Assembly: GCA_045649645.1 (NCBI GenBank)
Contig: JAZRQH010000180.1
Span: forward strand, 1 to 5,441
Length of the DNA: 5,441 bases
From: RGIG7300 sp045649645
GTDB lineage: Bacteria; Bacillota; Clostridia; Oscillospirales; CAG-272
Direction of reading: 5' to 3'
Within the stretch, counting starts at the first letter, position 1. Every line of letters begins with the position of its first letter. The position numbers and the translations under genes are program-made. The notes under the pieces are model-generated. The model was not told the origin of the DNA, did no database searches, and saw only the letters and a list, made by a program, of their open reading frames with translations. Of the stretch, positions 1 through 5,441 are shown piece after piece.

Positions 1-1667
1 CCGGGACATACAGCGTTAACCTTGATGTTGTAGGGAGCAAGCTCCATAGCAAAGGAAGCTGTAAGACCGATACCGCCGAACTTGGAACCTGCGTAAGCGA
101 AGTTCTTGTTGGAGCCCTCAAGACCGGACTTGGAGTTGTTCTCAACGATATCCATCATGTAATCGGGAGCAACGGAGTTCTGGAGCTTCATCACTCTGGA
201 CGCATACTTAGCGCAGAGGAAGTAGCCTGTATAGTTAACTGCGGTAACGAACTCAAGAGTGCCCTTCTGCATTTCTTCAAGGCTACCTGCCTTTGCGATA
301 CCTGCGTTGTTTACAAAGAGGTCAAGACCGCCGTAGTTTACAACTACTGCGTCAACCATTGCCTTAACGCTTGCCTCGTCGGTAACGTTAACTGCAACTG
401 CCATAGCGTTGGGGATCTGGTCTGCAACAGCCTTCGCACCGTCGTAGTTCATATCTGCGATAGCAACGTAAGCACCGTTAGCAGCAAGCTCCTCTGCGAT
501 ACCGAGACCAAAGCCCTGAGCACCGCCGGTAACGATAACAACCTTCTTGTCAAGACGCTTAGCACCGCCGGCAACAAGGCTTACCTTAGCACGGTAGCTC
601 TCAACCTCCCAGTTGATAATGAATGTCTCAAGCCATTCGGGCATGGTGGAAACACCGCCGAAGGACTGTGCAAATACGCTGATCTTGATTGCATCCTGGA
701 ACACGATCTCAGCGGTCTTTGCGTTCTTGTATGTATCAGCCATAGCGAACATACCAAGACCACGGTAGTATACGATCTTGGGAGCGTAACCGTTTGCTGC
801 CTTGTATTCGTTGAACTTAGCTACAACGTCATCGCCGTCAGCGAGGATCATGGGAGCAGCCTTGCAGTATACGATATGGTCGGGAGTAAAGCTCTTGGTT
901 GTGGGATCATAATCAAGAACTGCCTTGGATGTAGAGAAGATAACCGAAGCAGGACCGCCCTCACCTACGAGCATACGGAGTACGGGAGCGATAGCTGTAA
1001 CCTTGTCTACGTCATACTCTACGGGAGTGAAATCGGGAGTTGCCTTGATCTCTGCCTTGATCTTACCCATAACGTCAGCAACGATAACGTCGAGTTCCTC
1101 GGTTGTATCAGCGGCAAAGAATACACCGTGATTTTCAAGGAAGATGAGGTTGGGGCAAACGCCTGTAGCCTTCTTTGCGTCGTCAAGGGTCTTCATGCAG
1201 AGCATAGCAAGAGTGTAACCGGGCTTGGAGTTAGCAACCCAAACTGCCGCAGGGAAGAGTCTTGCTATAGTCTCAGCACCGCTCTGGGAGCAGGTGATAC
1301 CGTTTACGGTTGCGGGATGGAGGTGAAGAACGTACTTGTACTCGAGAAGGTCGTGAAGAACGGTCTCAACGCTGGGACGGCGGGTCTCGCCCTTAACGCG
1401 TGCGTTCATCATATCCTCAAGAACCTCTGCCTCACACTCAGCCTCAACGTCAGAATACTTCTTGGTTCTGATCTCATTGAGAAGAGCTCTTTCCATCTTT
1501 ACAAACTCTTCGGGCTTGATGGTAGCAAGAGCAGTACCACTACCCTTGATGAAGAGAAAATCGTCATTTTTGAAGGAGGTGTTGCCGCCGCCTGCAAGAA
1601 CGTACTCGGAATCAGAGCCGTACTTGTTGGACATATCAGCAAGAGCCTTTAACTGCATATCTAACAT
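1..1667 (-). CDS. Bifunctional class II aldolase / short-chain dehydrogenase (RhaD/YuxG-like fusion), 3' end outside window
   Basis: This cytoplasmic fusion enzyme has an N-terminal class II aldolase/adducin domain (about residues 1-260) and a C-terminal SDR domain (from about 370). The reading frame is open from ATG 1667 to the left edge (555 codons); an AAAGGA ribosome site lies just upstream. Aldolase features: the GGGNTS phosphate-binding loop (26-31), Glu101 in a PSVET context as likely catalytic acid/base, and probable metal ligands His115 and His117 (HLHP) and His180 (ENHG). SDR features: a TGGAQGFG nucleotide loop (380-387), Asp405 at the end of strand 2 (suggesting NAD over NADP), NNAG (453-456), a likely catalytic Ser512, and Tyr525/Lys529 in YAGSK, followed by the VNAVCPG stretch. 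Family members are about 680-700 residues, so roughly 130 are missing. In characterised relatives the aldolase splits rhamnulose-1-phosphate and the SDR oxidises lactaldehyde; related SDR domains are annotated as sorbitol-6-phosphate dehydrogenase. With a SorE-like neighbour, the substrate here is unresolved. Confidence 0.93.
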   Translation of the reverse strand, partial: MLDMQLKALADMSNKYGSDSEYVLAGGGNTSFKNDDFLFIKGSGTALATIKPEEFVKMERALLNEIRTKKYSDVEAECEAEVLEDMMNARVKGETRRPSVETVLHDLLEYKYVLHLHPATVNGITCSQSGAETIARLFPAAVWVANSKPGYTLAMLCMKTLDDAKKATGVCPNLIFLENHGVFFAADTTEELDVIVADVMGKIKAEIKATPDFTPVEYDVDKVTAIAPVLRMLVGEGGPASVIFSTSKAVLDYDPTTKSFTPDHIVYCKAAPMILADGDDVVAKFNEYKAANGYAPKIVYYRGLGMFAMADTYKNAKTAEIVFQDAIKISVFAQSFGGVSTMPEWLETFIINWEVESYRAKVSLVAGGAKRLDKKVVIVTGGAQGFGLGIAEELAANGAYVAIADMNYDGAKAVADQIPNAMAVAVNVTDEASVKAMVDAVVVNYGGLDLFVNNAGIAKAGSLEEMQKGTLEFVTAVNYTGYFLCAKYASRVMKLQNSVAPDYMMDIVENNSKSGLEGSNKNFAYAGSKFGGIGLTASFAMELAPYNIKVNAVCP

Positions 1668-1693
1668 TGTATTTTTTCCTTTCAGTAAAAAAT

Positions 1694-1725
1694 AATTCGT
1701 AATGCGTAATTCGTAATGCGTAATT
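1694..1725. repeat. Heptad tandem repeat (AATTCGT/AATGCGT)
   Basis: Two exact 14-nt units, each made of AATTCGT followed by AATGCGT, are followed by a partial AATT. The array is 32 nt and lies in the spacer between the two minus-strand genes. It abuts the palindromic element on its right and ends about 27 nt from the start codon of the aldolase/SDR gene. From memory, similar TAATTACGAATTACG-type stretches are common between genes in clostridial gut genomes, so a dispersed element is likely; that is inference. Confidence 0.8.
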
Positions 1726-1769
1726 AAAGGTGGAAAACTGTTGCATTGCAACAGTTTTCTTCCTTAATT
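1722..1769. repeat. Intergenic palindrome/hairpin, possible MITE-like element
   Basis: A perfect inverted repeat has 13-nt arms at 1733-1745 (GAAAACTGTTGCA) and 1747-1759, separated by a single base. After two unpaired positions the pairing resumes outward between AATTAAAGG (1722-1730) and CCTTAATT (1762-1769) with one bulged A, giving a 48-nt near-palindrome. In the minus-strand transcript it falls 8 nt after the stop codon of the dehydrogenase gene. The bases following the stem there are CCACC, not a U-run, so an intrinsic terminator is unlikely. It may instead set differential expression or mRNA stability between the two genes, or be a remnant of a small mobile repeat. Confidence 0.75.
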
Positions 1770-1776
1770 TTTGGCA

Positions 1777-3039
1777 TTAGATATCTTTTGCGTTTTCGAG
1801 AACGTACTTCTCAGCCTCGAGGCACCAGAGACCGTTGTTAGCGGAAACGATAGCGTCAAGGTCAGCGTAGAACTTATCAGTCTTACCAAGCTCAGCAAAG
1901 TCAGCGATAGCAACCATAGGCATATCCTTGTTTGTGTAAACAAGCTTCTTACCGCCGGGGATCTTGGGAAGGTTAAGGGTTGTCTCGATAACGGAGTTAA
2001 GACCGCCAACGTGGGTGATCATAGCAGCAGGATTGATCTTGCCTGTCTCCATCATAGCGATAGACTCCTTCATATCGTCTGTGTTACCGCCGGAGGTGCC
2101 GCAGATATGAGTTGCGGAGTAGTGAACGTTGTAGAAGTTGAACATTGCGGAGAAGTCGGTCTTTGTAGGACCAGCGAAGAAGTTGAGACAGCCGTCGCGA
2201 GCGAGGAGTCTGTCACCCATCTCAACAACAGGCTTAACGGGAGCGTAAACGAATACGTCGTTGTAGCCCTCTCCGTTTGTGAGGCTCATAAGGTATGCAT
2301 CGGGATCTTCGTACTCGGAAGTGTTAACGTAAAGAAGCTTAACGCCGTTCTTAGCAGCTTCCTCGGGAGAGAGGATCTGAGCAGCTCTCTCAAGACGAGC
2401 GTTGTCAAGGTCTGTTACAACAACGAGGCTGGGCTTACGGTCGCAGTGGATAGCGTAGTCGATAGCACCGAGACCCATAGGACCTGCACCTGCAAGGATT
2501 GCGCAGTTACCGCCTTCAACGATACCCATATCGTGAACGTAGCTGCCTGCAGTGGTGTGATAGTTAGCGTGGTAACCGCCAACGATACAGCTCATAGGCT
2601 CAGCAAGAGAGCCGTAGAAATATGCGTCGGAGTTGTAGCTGAGAAGACAGCCTGTCTCCATAACCTCGTGGGGGATGATAACGTAGGTAGCATCACCGCC
2701 GATATACTGATAGCTGTAGCCGGGAGCTGCAAGGGAGCCCTTGTAGTTCATAGCAGGCTGGATAGCGAACTTGTCGCCGGGCTTGAACTGGTCAGCCCAC
2801 TTAGCGCCAACCTCTACGATCTCGCCGCAGAACTCGTGACCGATGATAACGGGATTTTCTGCAACGTCATCGGGAACTCTCTTGTGGTTGGGACCCTGGA
2901 TAGCAGCCTTGTGAGAGGACATACAGATAGAGTCGGAAATTACGTGTGCAAGGATCTCATCGTCCTTGATTGCAGGAAGCTCAAACTCTTCCAGTCTTAA
3001 ATCATTTGTGCCGTAAATACGAACCGCCTTGGTCTTCAT
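1777..3039 (-). CDS. Zinc-dependent medium-chain dehydrogenase, L-sorbose-1-phosphate reductase (SorE)-like
   Basis: This complete 420-residue enzyme is preceded by AGAAAGG at 3049-3055, 9 nt from the ATG, which supports the start. It belongs to the MDR zinc alcohol dehydrogenase superfamily. Catalytic zinc ligands are likely Cys39, His68 and Glu69 (in GHEFCG) and Glu147 (in SLAEP). The Rossmann loop is GAGPMG (184-189), and Asp210 at the end of VVVTD suggests NAD(H). The four-cysteine structural zinc lobe of classical ADHs is absent. The N-terminal start (MKTKAVRIYG), the VPDDVA/NPVIIGHEFCG stretch, PGYSYQYIGGDATYVIIP and length all resemble the family of SorE, which interconverts L-sorbose-1-phosphate and glucitol-6-phosphate, from my memory of that family. 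It is first in a probable two-gene operon with the aldolase/SDR fusion 109 nt downstream. The family call is firm; the exact substrate is inferred. Confidence 0.93.
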   Translation of the reverse strand: MKTKAVRIYGTNDLRLEEFELPAIKDDEILAHVISDSICMSSHKAAIQGPNHKRVPDDVAENPVIIGHEFCGEIVEVGAKWADQFKPGDKFAIQPAMNYKGSLAAPGYSYQYIGGDATYVIIPHEVMETGCLLSYNSDAYFYGSLAEPMSCIVGGYHANYHTTAGSYVHDMGIVEGGNCAILAGAGPMGLGAIDYAIHCDRKPSLVVVTDLDNARLERAAQILSPEEAAKNGVKLLYVNTSEYEDPDAYLMSLTNGEGYNDVFVYAPVKPVVEMGDRLLARDGCLNFFAGPTKTDFSAMFNFYNVHYSATHICGTSGGNTDDMKESIAMMETGKINPAAMITHVGGLNSVIETTLNLPKIPGGKKLVYTNKDMPMVAIADFAELGKTDKFYADLDAIVSANNGLWCLEAEKYVLENAKDI

Positions 3040-3120
3040 ATTTTCGAACCTTTCTCCCCGTTTTTATTTAATACTCTGTTCGATGGGGAACGGACAAAGC
3101 TAATGTAAACATAAAAATAC
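3040..3120 (-). promoter_or_regulatory. 5' leader of the dehydrogenase operon with possible SD-sequestering structure
   Basis: The leader predicted from the proximal promoter is about 80 nt. It holds an inverted repeat, GTTCGA at 3078-3083 with TCGAAC at 3044-3049, whose loop contains the ribosome site. A second possible pairing joins the GGGG run at 3085-3088 (CCCC in the transcript) to the C run at 3056-3059 (GGGG in the transcript). The two stems cross each other, so they would be alternatives or a pseudoknot. This could modulate translation, but the stems are short and no known riboswitch was recognised. Confidence 0.25.
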
Positions 3121-3126
3121 ACTCTA

Positions 3127-3155
3127 ATTTTACCATTATTATTATAATGTGTCAA
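3127..3155 (-). promoter_or_regulatory. Sigma-A promoter P1 for the dehydrogenase/aldolase operon
   Basis: On the minus strand a perfect -35 TTGACA (3150-3155) is separated by exactly 17 nt from the -10 TAAAAT (3127-3132), one mismatch from consensus. Transcription would start near 3120, leaving about an 80-nt leader before the ATG at 3039. This is the best promoter match in the window. Confidence 0.72.
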
Positions 3156-3169
3156 TGGCAATATGTCAC
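3141..3169 (-). promoter_or_regulatory. Second overlapping sigma-A-like promoter P2, 14 nt upstream of P1
   Basis: On the minus strand, GTGACA (3164-3169, one mismatch to the -35 consensus) is followed after 17 nt by a perfect TATAAT (3141-3146). Its -10 region overlaps the spacer of P1, so the two cannot be occupied at the same time. Either P2 is a real alternative start or it is a by-product of the TGTCA direct repeat here (3150 and 3164). Confidence 0.4.
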
Positions 3170-3185
3170 AATTTTATGTTTTTTA

Positions 3186-3214
3186 TTGAAATATATTATT
3201 AAATATGTTATTAT
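3186..3214 (+). promoter_or_regulatory. Sigma-A promoter for the secreted multidomain protein gene
   Basis: TTGAAA (3186-3191) and TATTAT (3209-3214) are spaced by 17 nt, each one mismatch from consensus. Predicted transcription starts near 3221, giving a leader of only about 23 nt that holds the AGGAG ribosome site (3233-3237), 6 nt before the ATG. The AT-rich spacer makes chance matches easy, but position and spacing fit well. Confidence 0.6.
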
Positions 3215-3243
3215 TTATATATTACAACATTCAGGAGTCAGTT

Positions 3244-5441
3244 ATGAAAAGATTATTGTCAACAATTCTTGTACTCAGTATGCTTCTGTGCGCATTTCCC
3301 TTCATGGTAAATGCAGAGGAAATTGCATATACCGACATCGGTAACAGAGAAGCGCGTATAGACGAGATCCCCGTAGAAGACGGGGTAGCGCGTGCCGACC
3401 TTCCGGTGGGTGGACTTACTGCCACTGAGATAGGCGAGGAGGCATGTTCCTACTATGGAGTTACCTCTATAGCATTCCCCGAAAAGCTGGAGAAAATCGG
3501 CTACGCTGCATTTATGGGCAACGAGGAGCTGACCGAGGTTGATATTCCTCATACCGTTACCTATATCGGTGCTCTTGCCTTTGCGGAGTGCTATGCACTT
3601 GAGAAGATATTTATTCCCGAGACCGTAGAGTTTATAGGTCAGGATGCCTTTCTTGGCAACGATGATATGACCGCATACGTTATTGCAAAGAGCTATGCGG
3701 AGCAGTACTGCAAGGACAACGGAATAAACTATATTACAGCCGATACCGACTGTGACCATAAGAGCATTTCTGACGTTACCACAGTTTACGCTACCTGTAC
3801 TCAGGGTAAGATAGCAGGTAAGGCGTGTAACGATTGCGGCAAGCTCTTTGGTATCACCAAGACCGTTGCTCTCGGACATACCGCAATTACGGGTGAGTGT
3901 GAGCGTTGCGGCAACACCCTTAAGAACAAAAAAGCAGAATACGACAGAGTGGTTATATTCCAGATAGACGGTGTAGGCGAGTATTTTGACGATACCAAGA
4001 CCACTAACATTGATAACATCTTCAACCTCCGTGCATCTGCCTCTGCAGAGGGCAAGGCTACCTGCACCGAGACCTATGCGTCCCTGCTTTACGGTGTTTC
4101 AAGCGATGTACATAAGCTTGATACCCTCAACGTAGCCTACAATCCCCATACCTTTGAGAGCATCTTCTCTCTTGTGAAGAAGGCTTATCCTACCGAAAAG
4201 GTAAGCTGTGCCGTGACCTCTATGTCTATTGCCGACAGCCTTATCGAGGAGGGCGTTGAGTCTGTTACCGACGAGAGCATTTACGATCACGAGATAGCAG
4301 AGCTTCTTTCCAAAGAGGGCGGTTATCTTGAAAACAATGACCCCAAGCTCCTGCTTGTCCAGATGCGCCAGACCGAGCAGGCGGCTATCCACTTTGAGGA
4401 TAACTACGGCGGCAAGAAGTACTTAAGCCAGCTTTCTCTCACCGACGGTTATATCGGACAGGTGTACGATAAGTACGTAGAGCTGGGCAGAGAAGAGAAC
4501 ACACTTTTCATTCTTACCAGCGACCACGGCGGTATTAAGGGTACAACTACCGTTGATCCCGAGGGCAAGGTAATCTTTGCCATGAGAGGACACAACCTCA
4601 ACACCGAGGCTGATTTTTCCACGCTTAAGAACCGTGACGTAGCAGCTATAGCTCTTGAGGCTCTGGGCGTTGACATCCCTTACGTAATGACCTCCTCTGT
4701 ACCTTCCGATCTCTTTATCAGTGAGTATTCCGCTTATGAGGAAAATGAAATCGCAGAGGGTGTTACTCACACTCATATTGCTACCACCAAGTACAGCAAG
4801 TATGACGTACAGAACTTCAATATAGTAGAGTTTGATCCCGATCAGCGTGACCTTTACGTTGACGTAACGGGCGGCGGCAAGTATGCAAACAAGCTGACTA
4901 CGGTTACACAGACCGTTGATGCGTTTAAGACAAACAACCCCGGCAAGACCCCCGTTGCAGCCATCAACGGCGACCTCTGGATGGTGGCTTATGCCCACGG
5001 GCGTATTGAGGGCGCAGGCACCAACTACAACGGTTATACCGATGCAGTTGTAAAGAAGGAGCTTACCTTACCCCGAGGATTTAACGTATATAACGGTGAG
5101 ATAATCACAAGCGATTATATGTATCAGGAAACACCCTACGAGGGTCAGTTCTGGTCCTTTGGTACTACCGCTGATAACAAGATGACCATCGGCTGTCCCA
5201 AGCTTGATATTACTCTTGACGGCAATACAGAGGTTGACGGACTCAACCGTCTGCCCGCCAACAACGCTCTCGTTGTTTATTCTGACAAGGGATGTCTCAA
5301 CAACTATGCCCTTGACGATGCCTATGAGCTTCTTATCAAGACCGACGGCTACACCGTTAAGCACGGTGAAAAGATAAGCGGTCAGGTAGTTGGAATCTAC
5401 GACAAAAACACCGCCGAGAACCCCACCATGCAGGATGACTA
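3244..5441 (+). CDS. Secreted LRR / alkaline-phosphatase-like / phosphodiester glycosidase-like multidomain protein, 3' end outside window
   Basis: The frame is open from ATG 3244 to the right edge (732 codons), with AGGAG 6 nt upstream. Residues 1-24 form a signal peptide (Lys2-Arg3, hydrophobic core, likely cut after VNA), so the protein acts outside the cell. Residues 62-165 carry about three BspA-type leucine-rich repeats, seen as IGYAAF, IGALAF and IGQDAF with IP-T/E-TV turns. Residues 170-222 hold a Cys/His module (C170, H172, C185, C195xxC198, H212, C219xxC222). Residues 233-495 resemble the alkaline phosphatase/phosphodiesterase superfamily: IDG at 241-243, TCTETYASLLYG at 273-284, TDGYIG, and TSDHGG at 425-430. 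The usual D-x-x-G-H ligand motif reads EQAAIH (378-383), suggesting loss of activity. From about 510 the sequence resembles phosphodiester glycosidase (NAGPA/DUF2233): VAAINGD at 571-577, LPRGFNVYNGEI, FWSFGTTADNKMTIG, LNRLPANNALVVYS. No anchor is visible because the C-terminus is outside. The substrate is unknown; a glycan or wall-polymer phosphodiester is an inference. Confidence 0.92.
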   Translation, partial: MKRLLSTILVLSMLLCAFPFMVNAEEIAYTDIGNREARIDEIPVEDGVARADLPVGGLTATEIGEEACSYYGVTSIAFPEKLEKIGYAAFMGNEELTEVDIPHTVTYIGALAFAECYALEKIFIPETVEFIGQDAFLGNDDMTAYVIAKSYAEQYCKDNGINYITADTDCDHKSISDVTTVYATCTQGKIAGKACNDCGKLFGITKTVALGHTAITGECERCGNTLKNKKAEYDRVVIFQIDGVGEYFDDTKTTNIDNIFNLRASASAEGKATCTETYASLLYGVSSDVHKLDTLNVAYNPHTFESIFSLVKKAYPTEKVSCAVTSMSIADSLIEEGVESVTDESIYDHEIAELLSKEGGYLENNDPKLLLVQMRQTEQAAIHFEDNYGGKKYLSQLSLTDGYIGQVYDKYVELGREENTLFILTSDHGGIKGTTTVDPEGKVIFAMRGHNLNTEADFSTLKNRDVAAIALEALGVDIPYVMTSSVPSDLFISEYSAYEENEIAEGVTHTHIATTKYSKYDVQNFNIVEFDPDQRDLYVDVTGGGKYANKLTTVTQTVDAFKTNNPGKTPVAAINGDLWMVAYAHGRIEGAGTNYNGYTDAVVKKELTLPRGFNVYNGEIITSDYMYQETPYEGQFWSFGTTADNKMTIGCPKLDITLDGNTEVDGLNRLPANNALVVYSDKGCLNNYALDDAYELLIKTDGYTVKHGEKISGQVVGIYDKNTAENPTMQDD

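Noticed and set aside
876..1652. Plus-strand open frame of 258 codons opposite the aldolase/SDR gene
   Set aside because: It is the mirror of the aldolase domain coding region, whose motifs (GGGNTS, HLHP, ENHG) are unambiguous on the minus strand.
1733..1770. Hairpin in the operon spacer as an intrinsic terminator
   Set aside because: On the minus strand the stem is followed by CCACC rather than a U-run. The T-rich side faces the plus strand, where no transcript is expected.
1771..3000. Long plus-strand open frame of 409 codons opposite the dehydrogenase gene
   Set aside because: It is antisense to a clearly recognisable MDR enzyme with its own promoter and ribosome site. The translation has no recognisable family and is an effect of codon choice in the real gene.
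3100..3113. Possible catabolite-repression (cre) site around ATGTAAACAT
   Set aside because: It lacks the central CG of the cre consensus and is only a short AT-rich inverted repeat, so it is not supported.
3147..3344. Plus-strand 65-codon frame starting in the divergent promoter region
   Set aside because: It overlaps the predicted promoters and the true start at 3244 in a different frame, and its first half is translated AT-rich spacer.
3259..5364. Several minus-strand open frames of 64-206 codons within the secreted protein gene
   Set aside because: All lie antisense to one continuous plus-strand frame with signal peptide and recognisable domains. None has a convincing ribosome site or family resemblance.

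Overview
The window reads as a piece of chromosome from an anaerobic gut-type Firmicute, most likely a clostridial (Oscillospiraceae/Ruminococcus-like) species. This is inference from three things: strong AGGAG-like ribosome sites and sigma-A type promoters; mid-GC genes with AT-rich spacers; and a secreted protein built from BspA-type leucine-rich repeats. No ribosomal or other phylogenetic marker is present, so the lineage is not proven.

Layout. Two sugar-metabolism genes lie on the minus strand and read leftwards. The first (1777-3039) is a complete medium-chain zinc dehydrogenase of the L-sorbose-1-phosphate reductase (SorE-like) type. The second (from 1667, running off the left edge) is a large fusion of a class II aldolase and a short-chain dehydrogenase, with its last roughly 130 residues outside the window. 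The 109-nt spacer between them holds a heptad tandem repeat and a near-perfect 27-nt palindrome, which look like a small dispersed intergenic element. The two genes probably form one operon, driven by one or two overlapping sigma-A promoters at 3127-3169. They would reduce, oxidise or split a phosphorylated ketose or deoxy sugar in the cytoplasm; the actual substrate is not settled by the sequence.

Divergently transcribed from a 204-nt shared promoter region is a large plus-strand gene (from 3244, running off the right edge). It encodes a secreted multidomain protein: signal peptide, about three BspA-type leucine-rich repeats, a Cys/His-rich module, an alkaline-phosphatase-superfamily domain in which several expected metal ligands appear to be missing, and a C-terminal domain resembling phosphodiester glycosidase (NAGPA/DUF2233). 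This protein is the most unusual item in the window. It pairs a probably inactive phosphoesterase fold with a putative sugar-phosphodiester hydrolase on an extracellular adhesion-type scaffold.

No tRNA, rRNA, CRISPR array, transposase or convincing intrinsic terminator was seen. Both outer genes are truncated only by the window edges; none shows a frameshift.
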